DNA of 64,000 bases, from the NCBI GenBank assembly GCA_038065915.1, contig JBBTPZ010000002.1:1-64000 (forward strand), given 5' to 3'. The notes under the pieces are model-generated. The model was given only the letters and a program-made list of their open reading frames with translations. It was not told where the DNA came from and made no database searches. The DNA is from VMGX01 sp038065915 (GTDB lineage: Bacteria > Patescibacteriota > Minisyncoccia > Phycocordibacterales > 21-14-all-36-13). The translations under genes and the position numbers were made by a program. This document shows positions 31,067 through 40,735 of the stretch, in pieces. Every line of letters starts with the position of its first letter. Position 1 is the stretch's first letter.

Positions 31067-32491
31067 TTAGCCCGCGTTTTTAGTTCGCGTTTTCTTGATT
31101 TCTATCCCGAGCTCTTTTAATTGTTCATTTGAAACTTCTGAAGGAGCATTCATAAGTAAATCCCTACCGTCCCCTGTTTTTGGAAATGCTATAACTTCAC
31201 GAATACTTGGTTCATTTTGAAGCAACATAACAATTCGGTCTATTCCCCACGCGATTCCTCCGTGTGGAGGAGTACCAGAAAAAAATGCCTTCATCATATG
31301 CCCAAAATTTTTTTCAATGTCTTCCTCTTTATATCCCATAATTTCAAAAACCCTTTTTAATGCTTCCGGTCTGTGATTTCTTATACTTCCCCCACCTATT
31401 TCATATCCGTTCAAAACAATGTCATACTGGTCTGTTAAAATTTTTCCAATATTCTTTTTGCTAAGTAAATCGTCATAAAATTCTTTTTTAGGTGCTGAAA
31501 AGGGATTGTGTGTGAATGTCCAACCAGTTTGGGTATTTTCTCCGCCTGTGGCGGAAAAAAAAGGAAAGTCAACAATCCAACAAAACGCCAAAAGATCTGA
31601 ATCGTTCCGGTCTTTTCTTAAATCAGGATTATCTCTTTTATATTTTTCCATCGCTTCTTTGTATGTAAGTCGTGGAAATGGAATTTCTTGTATTTTCTTT
31701 TCTGGGTAATTTTTTTGAATAATTTCAACGAGAGCTTTTTCATTCAATTGCATAACATCTTCTCTTTCAACAAAGCTCATTTCCAAATCCATTTGTGTAA
31801 ATTCTGGTTGTCTGTCTCCTCTGCTATCTTCGTCTCTCATACATCTCGCAATTTGAAAATATTTTTCCATTCCTGAAGCCATCAAAAGTTGTTTGTATTG
31901 TTGTGGCGCTTGTGGTAAAGCATAAAATTTTCCATTTTGAACTCTTGAAGGCACAATAAAGTCGCGCGCTCCTTCCGGCGTTGATTTTGTTAAAATAGGT
32001 GTCTCAATTTCTATAAATCCTTCTTTATCAAAAAAATCTCTTATTGATTTAACTAAATTGTGTCTATTTCTTATGTTTTTTTGCATTCTGTTTCGTCTCA
32101 AATCTAAATATCTATATTTCATTCTTGTTTCTTCATTAACATCTTTTCCATCAGAACTTGTTTCAAAAGCAGGAGTTTCGGCTTCGTTTAAAACTTTAAT
32201 TTCTTTGATTTCAATTTCCACATCTCCGTTTTCTTGGTCTTTATTTATCATTTTTTCTGGTCTTTTGTTTACTATACCAAAAATTTCAACAACCCATTCG
32301 GTTCTTAGTGTCTCGGCTATTTTGTATGCTTCTTCGTGATTTGATAACGCGACCATTTGAACAATACCTGTCATGTCTCTCAAATCAATAAAAATAAGTT
32401 TTCCATGGTCGCGACGAATATTAATCCAACCAGAAATTTTAACTTCCGAGCCAATATGTTTTTTTAGTTCTTTTATGTATATTCTGTTCAT
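31067..32491 (-). CDS. aspS: Aspartyl-tRNA synthetase, compact form
   Basis: 474 aa against about 590 in typical bacterial AspRS. The N-terminal OB fold (EVKISGWINIRRDHGKLIFI) and the class II core (RYLDLRRNRMQ, FIEIETPILTKSTPEGARDF, ALPQAPQQYKQLLM) are present, as is motif 3 (GIAWGIDRIVMLL). After YKRDNPDLRKDRNDSD the chain goes straight to LLAFCWIVDFPFF, so the GAD insertion domain seems absent. It charges tRNA-Asp, and possibly tRNA-Asn. Confidence 0.94.
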   Translation of the reverse strand: MNRIYIKELKKHIGSEVKISGWINIRRDHGKLIFIDLRDMTGIVQMVALSNHEEAYKIAETLRTEWVVEIFGIVNKRPEKMINKDQENGDVEIEIKEIKVLNEAETPAFETSSDGKDVNEETRMKYRYLDLRRNRMQKNIRNRHNLVKSIRDFFDKEGFIEIETPILTKSTPEGARDFIVPSRVQNGKFYALPQAPQQYKQLLMASGMEKYFQIARCMRDEDSRGDRQPEFTQMDLEMSFVEREDVMQLNEKALVEIIQKNYPEKKIQEIPFPRLTYKEAMEKYKRDNPDLRKDRNDSDLLAFCWIVDFPFFSATGGENTQTGWTFTHNPFSAPKKEFYDDLLSKKNIGKILTDQYDIVLNGYEIGGGSIRNHRPEALKRVFEIMGYKEEDIEKNFGHMMKAFFSGTPPHGGIAWGIDRIVMLLQNEPSIREVIAFPKTGDGRDLLMNAPSEVSNEQLKELGIEIKKTRTKNAG

Positions 32492-32630
32492 AAATTTTTT
32501 GGAAAAATTTATTAAATTTCTAATTACTAATTTCTAATATCTAATGAAATGTTTGAATTCTTAATTTAACATTAAAAATTTCATTAGAAATTGATAATTT
32601 GACATTAGTAATTTCAAAATTGGTTTGTAA

Positions 32631-33623
32631 TTATTTTAAATTCAAACCAATTTTGGTTCTAACTTCCTCCATTTTTTTTGCAATTCTTTTTTCTGCTTTT
32701 TTCCCGCCTTTTTCAAGCACATCCAAAACATATTCCTTATCTTTTTGTATCATTTCTCTTCTTTCTCTCATTGGTTTTATAAAATCGGTTACATTTTTTA
32801 ATAAAATTTCTTTTGATTCTTTATATCCAATTTTCCCATTCGCATATCTTTTACTTAATTCTCTTAATTCTTCGTCAGAACTGAAAAGTTTATGTAAATT
32901 AAATATATTACATTTATCAGGGTCTTTTTTATCTTTCACATCTTTTGAATCCGTTATTATTCCTATTATTGCCTTCTTTAGTTCTTCGTCGGAAGCAAAC
33001 AATTCTATTGTATTTTTATAACTCTTGCTCATTTTTTGACCATCCGTTCCAATAATTGTTCCAACATTTTTAAATATCATCGGTTCAGGTAATTTAAATG
33101 TTTCTCCAAAAATATTATTAAATTTTTGAGCAATATCACGAGCAATTTCAACATGTTGTTTTTGGTCATCTCCAACGGGAACAACATCTGCTGATGGAAG
33201 TAAAATATCTGCAGCCATAAGAACTGGATAATCAAATAGACCAACATTTATTTCTTTATTTTTTGCCTCAGCATCTTTAAATGCGTGTGCTCTCATTAAA
33301 AAAGGCATTGTAGTTATACAATTAAATATCCATGCCATTTCGGAAACCTGTGGCACATCTGATTGTTTATATAAAGTTACATTTTCTGGGTTGAGTCCAA
33401 TGGCTAAATAATCAACAGCGATATCATATATATAATTGCTCATTTGTTTTTTATTTTGAACGGTTGTGAGTGCATGTAAATCAGCAATAAAAATATATGA
33501 GTCATATTCATTTTGAAGTGCCACAAACTGCTTCATCGCACCAAAATAATTACCAAGATGTGGACGTCCAGATGGTTTAACCCCGGAGAGTAGTATCTTT
33601 TTTTGATATTTTTCTATATTCAT
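32631..33623 (-). CDS. trpS: Tryptophanyl-tRNA synthetase
   Basis: 330 aa, class I. LLSGVKPSGRPHLGNYFGAM contains the HIGH motif as HLGN, and GQKMSKSYKNTIELF carries KMSKS. VPVGDDQKQHVEIARDIAQ is typical. Charges tRNA-Trp. Confidence 0.97.
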   Translation of the reverse strand: MNIEKYQKKILLSGVKPSGRPHLGNYFGAMKQFVALQNEYDSYIFIADLHALTTVQNKKQMSNYIYDIAVDYLAIGLNPENVTLYKQSDVPQVSEMAWIFNCITTMPFLMRAHAFKDAEAKNKEINVGLFDYPVLMAADILLPSADVVPVGDDQKQHVEIARDIAQKFNNIFGETFKLPEPMIFKNVGTIIGTDGQKMSKSYKNTIELFASDEELKKAIIGIITDSKDVKDKKDPDKCNIFNLHKLFSSDEELRELSKRYANGKIGYKESKEILLKNVTDFIKPMRERREMIQKDKEYVLDVLEKGGKKAEKRIAKKMEEVRTKIGLNLK

Positions 33624-33639
33624 GTTTGTCTTTATTCTT

Positions 33640-33755
33640 TTAACTTAATTAAAAATGTAAATCTCAAAGTTGAAAATGACAATTCAAAATGTCAAAATCA
33701 TTTTATAATTTTACATTGTCATTTTTCATTTTGATTTTTTAACTTTACACTATTT
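33640..33755. repeat. Low-complexity inverted tracts (AAAATGACAAT type)
   Basis: AAAAATGTAAATCTCAAAGT ... AAAATGACAATTCAAAATGT is followed by its near reverse complement (ACATTGTCATTTTTCATTTT). Short form of the composite element at 25252-25429. Confidence 0.5.
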
Positions 33756-33763
33756 ATAACAAA

Positions 33764-35071
33764 CTATTTTGAAAACTTATCATTAAAATAATCTATCAGC
33801 TTGGTCATTTCTATTCTATCCTGCTCCATACTATCTCTTTCTCTAATTGTTACCATTTTGTCATTCAATGATTCAAAATCTACGGTAACACAATATGGAG
33901 TTCCTGTTTCGTCTTGTCTTCTATATCTTTTTCCTATTGACTGTGTCTCATCATAAATACATACCCATTTTGTTTTTAATTCATTTAATATTTTTTTTGA
34001 AATTTTTTGTAAGTCACTTTTTTTTGATAAAGGTAGAATTGCTATTTTAAACGGAGCGAGAGATGGTTTTATTTTTAACAACACCCTGGTCTCACCATTA
34101 ACTTCTTCTTCTGTGTATGAATCACAAAGAATTGCGAGAACCGTTCTATCAATTCCCAAACTTGGTTCTATAACATGCGGTGTGTACCTTTCATTATTTT
34201 CTTGGTCGTAATATTCAAGCGGAACATTACTTCCTGTTGTGTGACTTTTTAAATCAAAATCTGTTCTGTAAGCCAAACCATACAATTCATTTTTCCCAAA
34301 AGGATAATCATATTCAAAGTCAACAGTTCTTTTTGAATAATGAGCTAATTTTTCTTTTGGAGTTTCATACTCGTGAATATTTTTTTTATTTAAACCTATT
34401 TCGTTTATCCATTCACGCATTTCTTTGACCCATTCTTCAAAATATTTTTTCCATTCTTTTGGCTTAACAAAATATTCTATTTCCATTTGTTCAAACTCAC
34501 GAACTCTGAATATAAAATCGCGTGGTGCAATTTCATTTCTGAATGCTTTTCCTATTTGTGCTATACCAAAAGGTATTTGTGGATGAAAAGAATCAATTAT
34601 ATTTTTGAAATTAACAAAAATACCTTGTGCTGTTTCTGGTCTTAAATATGATATTGAAGATGAATCCTCATTTGCACCGATGTTTGTTTTAAACATCATA
34701 TTAAATTGTCTCTCTTCACCAACTTCTCCACCACAATCAGAACATTTATTTTTTTCTAATTGGTCTGCTCTAAATCTTTTTTTGCATTTTTTACATTCAA
34801 CCAACGGATCGGAAAAACCATTAACATGCCCACTTGCTTTCCACACCTTCTGATTCATTAAAATAGCTGTATCTAAGCCATAAATATCCCCCCTATTTCG
34901 CACAAAACGGCTCCACCAGAGACCTTTTATGTTGTTTTTGAGTTCTACTCCCAGTGGTCCATAATCCCATGTTCCAGCAAGTCCGCCGTATATTTCTGAG
35001 CCCTGATATATAAAACCCCTTCTCTTTGAAAGAGATATTATTTTGTCCATGTTAGAATCATTTTTCTCCAT
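33764..35071 (-). CDS. glyS: Glycyl-tRNA synthetase (dimeric class II type)
   Basis: 435 aa of the eukaryote/archaea/Gram-positive-like alpha2 type. LSKRRGFIYQGSEIYGGLAG at the N-terminus, a zinc-ribbon-like CKKCKKRF..CSDCGGEVGE, motif 2 FRNEIAPRDFIFRVREFEQM, and motif 3 HVIEPSLGIDRTVLAILCDS. A C-terminal anticodon-binding domain is present. Charges tRNA-Gly. Confidence 0.96.
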   Translation of the reverse strand: MEKNDSNMDKIISLSKRRGFIYQGSEIYGGLAGTWDYGPLGVELKNNIKGLWWSRFVRNRGDIYGLDTAILMNQKVWKASGHVNGFSDPLVECKKCKKRFRADQLEKNKCSDCGGEVGEERQFNMMFKTNIGANEDSSSISYLRPETAQGIFVNFKNIIDSFHPQIPFGIAQIGKAFRNEIAPRDFIFRVREFEQMEIEYFVKPKEWKKYFEEWVKEMREWINEIGLNKKNIHEYETPKEKLAHYSKRTVDFEYDYPFGKNELYGLAYRTDFDLKSHTTGSNVPLEYYDQENNERYTPHVIEPSLGIDRTVLAILCDSYTEEEVNGETRVLLKIKPSLAPFKIAILPLSKKSDLQKISKKILNELKTKWVCIYDETQSIGKRYRRQDETGTPYCVTVDFESLNDKMVTIRERDSMEQDRIEMTKLIDYFNDKFSK

Positions 35072-35166
35072 ATAATATTTATATTTTAATTAAAAAACTC
35101 ATGGTTAATCATACTATATTCTTTCTCTTTTTAAAATATGTATAGTTAATAATAAATTTTGTGCCA

Positions 35167-35194
35167 TTGACATTTTTTTAAAAAGGTCTATTAT
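35167..35194 (+). promoter_or_regulatory. Promoter of the 88-aa gene
   Basis: TTGACA (35167-35172), 16-nt spacer, TATTAT (35189-35194). Confidence 0.65.
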
Positions 35195-35242
35195 TCATTT
35201 CGGACAAGCACATGTTTCAAACTAAATTTAATGGAGGAAAAA

Positions 35243-35509
35243 ATGATAACAAAAAATTTAACATTCTCTGACATAAAAATTTTCGGAGAAAAACTTCGAA
35301 AAATTCTTTTGGAACAATATAATAAAGTTCCAGAAAGAATTTCTAAAATTGGACATGTCTCGCGCGTGAGTTGTATCCGAAGTTTAAAAGCGATGTTGCC
35401 AGATTGGGCGGTGGAAATTGCCGAATTAAGTTTCAAAGACCCAAACAAAAAAATTGATTGGGACCCCGAATTTTTATTAAGTTTGGAATTCTCAAAACCT
35501 ATTCTCTAG
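35243..35509 (+). CDS. Hypothetical protein, 88 aa
   Basis: Start chosen at ATG 35243 because GGAGG (35233-35237) is placed correctly for it; an ATG at 35231 overlaps that GGAGG. The product MITKNLTFSDIKIFGEKLRK is mostly helical, with WAVEIAELSFKDPNKKIDW near the end. A promoter and terminator are present. No family was recognised. Confidence 0.6.
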   Translation: MITKNLTFSDIKIFGEKLRKILLEQYNKVPERISKIGHVSRVSCIRSLKAMLPDWAVEIAELSFKDPNKKIDWDPEFLLSLEFSKPIL

Positions 35510-35537
35510 GAAATTTTTCTTTAGGTGCTTTTAATCC

Positions 35538-35568
35538 CTCTCTGCTAGCAGAGAGGGATTTTTTATTT
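35538..35568 (+). terminator. Terminator with CTAGCAG core
   Basis: AATCCCTCTCTGCTAGCAGA followed by GAGGGATTTTTT. Nearly the same sequence as 6971-7001. Confidence 0.8.
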
Positions 35569-35675
35569 TTTGAAAAAAGTTGAATTAACTATTTGACAAA
35601 CGCTATATGTCTTAGCATATACATACTACAGCCAATTTAAATTTAATTTATTGTCAAATTAATAATACTCCATAG

Positions 35676-35713
35676 GGTCGCCATATCTCTGCGATAGCAG
35701 AAATATGGCGACC
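35676..35713. repeat. Palindrome P6, solo copy
   Basis: GGTCGCCATATCTCTGC / GATA / GCAGAAATATGGCGACC with one C-A mismatch, in the convergent spacer before the histidine-kinase stop. A further hairpin-like CCAGTACC..GGCTACAGGG lies at 35732-35760. Confidence 0.88.
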
Positions 35714-35751
35714 AGTTTTTGTTTTCTTGCCCCAGTACCACAACAAGTTGG

Positions 35752-37374
35752 CTACAGGGTAAATTTTTTTGAATTCAATTCAACATAAAACTCTGCGCCC
35801 TTACCTTCCCCATCTGATTCAGCCCAGACCTTGCCGTTGTGCGCTTCTATAATTTTTTTAACTATATATAAACCAAGCCCTGTTCCTTTAACATTAACTT
35901 TATTTGCATTATTTGCTCTTCTGAATAATGTGAATAATCCGGATAATTCTTTTTCTGGAATCCCGACACCACTATCTGAAATAGAGAATAATATTTTTTT
36001 ATTACTATCAATTTTTTTAAGTTCAGTTTTTACCCAACCATATTTTGCGTACTTCAGCGCATTATCTATCAAATTTGTTATTACTTGTTTAAATTTGCCT
36101 ATATCAATTTTCGCATTGTACTCTGCAGATTTATCATAATTAAAAGAAAACTCCAAACCTGATTCATCTATTGATGGTTTCATTTCATTTATTACACTTT
36201 CTATAATTTCATTTATTTTTGCCGTTTCAAATTTATACTCCATTCTTCCCTGCTCTATCCGCGAAACATTTAAAAAGTCCTCAACTATCATTGCGAGATT
36301 GTTTGTAGAATCAAACATATTTTTAACAGGTTGCTTTATTTTGTCATCAATTTTTCCGTATGACCCTTCCATAATTAATGAAGCATATCCTTTTATTGCG
36401 GAAAGTGGACTTCTAAATTGATGCGACGCAATAGATAAAAATTCTGATTTTTGTCTATCTAACTCTTTTAATTTTACATTTGCATCTTCCAATTTTGCGT
36501 TTGTTACTTCTAAATCTTTTGCAAGTTTTTCAATTTTTTCTCTCGTGCTGATTTCTTTTAGAACACTCTTAATAAGCAAAATGCCTAATATTACCATAAC
36601 AGACAATAAGACAACTTCTATTATTTTATCTTGAATATTGCTAGCGAGTAAGATTCTTCCGAACAAGAAAAACCAAATAGAGAATACCAACAATTGTGTG
36701 GCGAGGACTTTAATATTTAATAATTGATATTTAAAAATAGAATATACTACAACCAGAGCAGAAATAAGAATAGTTATATTATAAACTGGGTAAACATAAA
36801 TTCCGTAAACAGGGAAAAAAGAAGTTGCTCCACCTGCAAAACCAACAATAAAGGCAAGAATGAGATATTGTATTTGGTGTTTAACGACAGGATTTTTACT
36901 TTTATTTAATTCCTTATAAAGAATGAAGATGTTATAAATTGCCAACAATAAAAATAGTGTGACCATCGTGGTATAAATTGGCGTTGGTGTGATGTAATAG
37001 AATTGATTAAAAATAAAACGAACAGGCCCAAAAAAATAATCGGTAAATATATCAAAAAATAAAAAAATAAAAGATATAAAATACAGTACAAATATTAATT
37101 TTTTTTTGGAATAGTTTAAAAATTCATAAACAAAATGTGTTAAAAATACTGGAATAAAGATAACCCCAATTTCTGCAATACGCCACCAAAAAACAGAATT
37201 TTCCAATTCAACAGATGACGCAAATTTAAATATTCCAAAACCCCACAATGCAACAGATGTAGAAAAAAGCCCCCAAATAAAATGGATTTTTTGTTTTGTG
37301 TTTACGAAAGAATAAACAGCCAATACGACTGAAGCAATAGCAATGATTAAACCTACTATCGAAAGAATATTCAT
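35752..37374 (-). CDS. Membrane histidine kinase with N-terminal 7TM region
   Basis: 540 aa. Residues about 1-260 contain seven or eight membrane helices of the histidine-kinase 7TM sensor type. A coiled-coil linker is followed by the HisKA phosphoacceptor (FLSIASHQFRSPLSAIKGYA, His in ASHQFRSP). The HATPase has an N box (VITNLIDNALKYA), G1 (SDSGVGIPEKEL) and G2 (KGTGLGLYIVKKIIEAHNGK). No response regulator is adjacent. It is abutted by two surface/lipid-type enzymes upstream in the same strand (1-nt overlap), so it may sense envelope state. Confidence 0.9.
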   Translation of the reverse strand: MNILSIVGLIIAIASVVLAVYSFVNTKQKIHFIWGLFSTSVALWGFGIFKFASSVELENSVFWWRIAEIGVIFIPVFLTHFVYEFLNYSKKKLIFVLYFISFIFLFFDIFTDYFFGPVRFIFNQFYYITPTPIYTTMVTLFLLLAIYNIFILYKELNKSKNPVVKHQIQYLILAFIVGFAGGATSFFPVYGIYVYPVYNITILISALVVVYSIFKYQLLNIKVLATQLLVFSIWFFLFGRILLASNIQDKIIEVVLLSVMVILGILLIKSVLKEISTREKIEKLAKDLEVTNAKLEDANVKLKELDRQKSEFLSIASHQFRSPLSAIKGYASLIMEGSYGKIDDKIKQPVKNMFDSTNNLAMIVEDFLNVSRIEQGRMEYKFETAKINEIIESVINEMKPSIDESGLEFSFNYDKSAEYNAKIDIGKFKQVITNLIDNALKYAKYGWVKTELKKIDSNKKILFSISDSGVGIPEKELSGLFTLFRRANNANKVNVKGTGLGLYIVKKIIEAHNGKVWAESDGEGKGAEFYVELNSKKFTL

Positions 37375-38552
37375 TATATTATTCTAAAACCATTAATTTG
37401 TTTTTTATCAGAAATACCAGTGATAACCTTTTCTTCACCGAGTGATATGTGCGTATCGTTAGGAATCATTCTACCTGGGGCAACAACACACCCAGAACCC
37501 AAATATACATTGTTGCCAAGACAACAACCCAATAATGTACTTCCTGTATCAACCTTAAGCCCATCTTTAATCACATTAATTGATTTGTTGTCTAATCTAA
37601 AATCGGTTAAAACTGCTCCTAGTCCGACAAAAGAATCTTTGCCAACTATACTAGTTGATATCGCGTGGGTTATAGAAAAAAATCCAGAATAAAGAACACA
37701 AAACAAAATATGACCACTTAATATTGTAGATTTTTCTCCAATAACTGACATTTCAATAACCACTCCATTGCCTATAAAACAATTATCACCAATTATGGAC
37801 TCTCTGATAACCGTTCCCGCACCAATGGTAACATTATTACCTATAGTACTTCCCTCTATATAAGCCGTGTGATGAATTTTGTTATTTTTTCCGACCTCAT
37901 TCAAAAAACTTGCAATTTTCCATTTATCAGATGATCTTGCTTTTAAAAATAATTTTATTAATTTAAATTTTGATAATTTTTTAAAACTAGCCAACCTAGA
38001 CAAAATTGACATTAAGTTTGCCGTCCACAAATTAGCCCAGTGATCTATTTGGATTATAACTTTTTCCGTAACAGGCATTGGATAATTGGAATTTTTATAC
38101 ATATGTTCTGGTAAAATCAAATTTTCATAATCTTGGTCATTTTCCAATACGATAGGTTTTATTTCTTGGTTTCTTAAATATTTTTGTGGATAATAAAAAA
38201 TATTATATTCTATTCTGTCTTCATATTTTTTAACATTTTGAGTATTAACAATGGTTTGGTTGGTAAAAACCCCCAGTTTTAATGAACACACGGTTGGTGA
38301 GTTTATTTTTTTTGATTTGTCAATAAATTCCCTCAAAAGAGGGGCAGTAAAATAAATTGCACTGTCTAAAATTAAATATTCATCATCATCATCTATTTTT
38401 AAATTACTATCAAAAAATACAGCTATGATTCCGAGAGATTCCAAGGATTCTTTTTGTAGGCCTTTTAAACATTTGTTTCCAATTAAAAGTGTCTCACTAT
38501 CTTCAAAAAAGGGTTCAATTTGGATTTGATTTTTTATTATATAAGCTTTCAT
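37374..38552 (-). CDS. Left-handed beta-helix (hexapeptide repeat) protein
   Basis: 392 aa. The C-terminal half (about 205-385) carries hexapeptide repeats (TAYIEGSTIGNNVTIGAGTV, IIGDNCFIGNGVVIEMSVIG, NNVYLGSGCVVAPGRMI), as in GlmU-type acyl- or nucleotidyl-transferases. The N-terminal 200 residues do not show a clear nucleotidyltransferase signature (no G-x-G-T-R). Substrate unknown; sugar or surface-polymer modification is inferred. It overlaps the next gene by 4 nt and the kinase by 1 nt. Confidence 0.75.
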   Translation of the reverse strand: MKAYIIKNQIQIEPFFEDSETLLIGNKCLKGLQKESLESLGIIAVFFDSNLKIDDDDEYLILDSAIYFTAPLLREFIDKSKKINSPTVCSLKLGVFTNQTIVNTQNVKKYEDRIEYNIFYYPQKYLRNQEIKPIVLENDQDYENLILPEHMYKNSNYPMPVTEKVIIQIDHWANLWTANLMSILSRLASFKKLSKFKLIKLFLKARSSDKWKIASFLNEVGKNNKIHHTAYIEGSTIGNNVTIGAGTVIRESIIGDNCFIGNGVVIEMSVIGEKSTILSGHILFCVLYSGFFSITHAISTSIVGKDSFVGLGAVLTDFRLDNKSINVIKDGLKVDTGSTLLGCCLGNNVYLGSGCVVAPGRMIPNDTHISLGEEKVITGISDKKQINGFRII

Positions 38553-39733
38553 TTTTTATTTTTAAATTCCTCTAATTTTATAATAAAATCTTTTGCCAAT
38601 TCATAGACAAAATTTTCTTTTTTGTGTACAGATATTATTTTATTCATTTTATTACCCATAACCATTTTTAAATTACTTAGATCATATTCATTACTTTTTG
38701 TCATATAATATCTATAAGTATTTAAAATTTTTGACAACGATTTTGTAAAACTAAAAAAAGAAAGAAACTGCGATATTAATATCATAAATATATTAACAAA
38801 AAAAGAGTTTATTTCCAAAATTGGCATGTTCATATTCATTGCACTTAATGATTCTTTCATCACGGTTTTCATTGATGGTGGAACCGGATTTGTTATATGA
38901 AATATTTTTCCATTGTTTTTTTTCTTTTTTAAAACTTCATCAATTACATTAATTACCGAATCTAAATATACAAGATTCAGTGTTGATTTTCTTGATACTA
39001 ACCATGGTATTGGAATGCGTAATTTACCATTTTTAGAACGAAAGATGCTATTTAGAAGAAAAATATTTCTATTGTTTATTTCTTCCAAAACTTTCTTTAA
39101 CTTAAAAAATGAATGCAAAACAGAGTAATAGCCAAAAAATTTTGTTGATATAAAATCTCCACCAACTAAAATACTTGGTCTAAAAATGACAAATTTTTTA
39201 CCATTTTTTTTACTCCATTTATATATTTCTTTTTCAGATATAAATTTACTTTCCTCATAATAGTTATTGAACTTTCGCCCATCATCTTTTAATTTTTCTT
39301 CATAACAAATTCCGGGTTTCTTTCCATGAATATATGCGGTGCTAACATAATAAAAATTACAGCCCAAAAATTTGCTCAACTTAAGCATATTTTTTGTCCC
39401 CTCTATGTTTGTTTTGAAGATGTTTTCTTTGTCCTTTTTTTTAAAACTCAAATTTGCGGCTAGATGTAATAAACCATCTACCTTATTTTTATATTCGGAA
39501 AACTCTTTTCTTTCTATTATGTTTGAATCGGTAATATCTACTTCTACCGCAACCACAAGTTTTAAAAATTGATTTTTTTCATTGTTTTCAATCTCTTTGT
39601 AAATTCTTTCTTCAAACGAAATATTTTCTTTCCCACGACCAACAAAAATAATTCTGTTGCCTTGCTCTAACAATCTTTTGGCTAAAGCAGACCCTAAATA
39701 CCCCGTTCCACCAGTTAGTATATAAGTTTTCAC
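38549..39733 (-). CDS. NAD(P)-dependent fatty-acyl-reductase-like/thioester-reductase SDR
   Basis: 394 aa. The Rossmann motif TGGTGYLGSALAKRLLEQGN is at about 7-26, followed by GLLHLAANLSF, YVSTAYIHGKKPG and a catalytic YYEESK (Y-x-x-x-K). The layout resembles NAD_binding_4 reductases that act on acyl-CoA or acyl-carrier thioesters. The C-terminal 130 residues have a hydrophobic segment (FFVNIFMILISQFLSFFSF). It is the first gene of a three-gene unit with the beta-helix protein and 7TM kinase. Confidence 0.75.
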   Translation of the reverse strand: MKTYILTGGTGYLGSALAKRLLEQGNRIIFVGRGKENISFEERIYKEIENNEKNQFLKLVVAVEVDITDSNIIERKEFSEYKNKVDGLLHLAANLSFKKKDKENIFKTNIEGTKNMLKLSKFLGCNFYYVSTAYIHGKKPGICYEEKLKDDGRKFNNYYEESKFISEKEIYKWSKKNGKKFVIFRPSILVGGDFISTKFFGYYSVLHSFFKLKKVLEEINNRNIFLLNSIFRSKNGKLRIPIPWLVSRKSTLNLVYLDSVINVIDEVLKKKKNNGKIFHITNPVPPSMKTVMKESLSAMNMNMPILEINSFFVNIFMILISQFLSFFSFTKSLSKILNTYRYYMTKSNEYDLSNLKMVMGNKMNKIISVHKKENFVYELAKDFIIKLEEFKNKK

Positions 39734-39825
39734 AAATATAATTATATCAAAATAATCTCAATAAGAAAAATCAGAATATATATTAAATATTGATTATTTT
39801 ACTTATAAATTATATAGTTTGAGCA

Positions 39826-40407
39826 ATGATTCAAAAAGAAAAAAGAAAAATATATATAATTCCGGGGTTAGGAGAATCAACACGAAAAAGATGTTATATG
39901 AAAATAATGGAGTTTGCCAAAAAATCCGGTTTTTCTGTTGTCCCAATAAACATAAAATGGAAATTGGATATGTATATGGATGATTTTATTAGGCAAGCAA
40001 ACAAAGAAATTCCTAATAATATCAAAAATGATTATATATTGGGCTTTTCTTTTGGCGCATATATTACGGCTGTTTTATCAAAAAAGAAAAAGGCAAAAGG
40101 ATTTATTTTTTGTTCCCTGTCACCATATTTTAAAGATGATTTAAATAGTATTCCAGATAAAAGTAAAAAATATTTTGGTAAAAAAATGATGAATGATTTT
40201 AAAAAATATTTATTTCCAAATAAAAATAGCGGTTTGGCATATTTTTTAATCGGAGAAAAAGATTGGGATATTGCTATAAACAGAACGGAAAAATCATACA
40301 AAATTTGGAAAGGTAAAAAAGAAAAATATATTATTAAAAATACAGAACATGACTTATCTACTAAAAATTATGTCAAAACTTTAAAAGAAATAATAAAAAA
40401 GCTTTAA
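39826..40407 (+). CDS. Alpha/beta-hydrolase-like protein
   Basis: 193 aa. YIIPGLGESTRKRCYMKIME at the start and a nucleophile elbow in YILGFSFGAYITAVL (G-F-S-F-G). An Asp in IGEKDWDIA and a His in KNTEHDLST complete a likely Ser-Asp-His triad. Small for the family. It is transcribed away from the reductase operon; the substrate is unknown. Confidence 0.75.
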   Translation: MIQKEKRKIYIIPGLGESTRKRCYMKIMEFAKKSGFSVVPINIKWKLDMYMDDFIRQANKEIPNNIKNDYILGFSFGAYITAVLSKKKKAKGFIFCSLSPYFKDDLNSIPDKSKKYFGKKMMNDFKKYLFPNKNSGLAYFLIGEKDWDIAINRTEKSYKIWKGKKEKYIIKNTEHDLSTKNYVKTLKEIIKKL

Positions 40408-40417
40408 GTTGTTTTAA

Positions 40418-40446
40418 ATTCCAGCGGTTCAACCGCTGGAATTTAC
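40418..40446. terminator. Bidirectional palindromic terminator
   Basis: AAATTCCAGCGGTT, one-base loop, AACCGCTGGAATTT. It lies between convergent genes and overlaps the stop side of the 71-aa gene. Confidence 0.75.
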
Positions 40447-40658
40447 ATCTTTCCATGGCCGTATAATACTTCTAGGGCGTTATAACTGGTTGCTGTTTCT
40501 ATTATTTGTCCTGCTGCTTTATGTGTTTTTTTGATACCATGCTGAAAAGATTTAGGAAGACTGTTTAATATTGGTATAAGTATAAAATCAAAAGCCTTTT
40601 TAGAAGGATTATTTGTCTCAAATTTTATATTTTTGTCTTTATATATTTCAGTAATCAT
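40443..40658 (-). CDS. Hypothetical protein, 71 aa
   Basis: Small soluble protein with NNPSKKAFDFILIPILNSLP and a C-terminal GQIIETATSYNALEVLYGHG. No recognised family and no clear Shine-Dalgarno. Its 3' end is set by a palindromic terminator. Confidence 0.5.
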   Translation of the reverse strand: MITEIYKDKNIKFETNNPSKKAFDFILIPILNSLPKSFQHGIKKTHKAAGQIIETATSYNALEVLYGHGKM

Positions 40659-40699
40659 TACTATAATTATATAATTATATCAAAAAATATTATAATTAA

Positions 40700-40735
40700 C
40701 AAAATAAAATGCCGTATCATATGATTACGGCATTC
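40700..40735 (-). terminator. Terminator of the 92-aa membrane gene
   Basis: AATGCCGTA..TACGGCATT-type stem (AATGCCGTATCATATGATTA CGGCATT) beside the stop. Confidence 0.65.
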
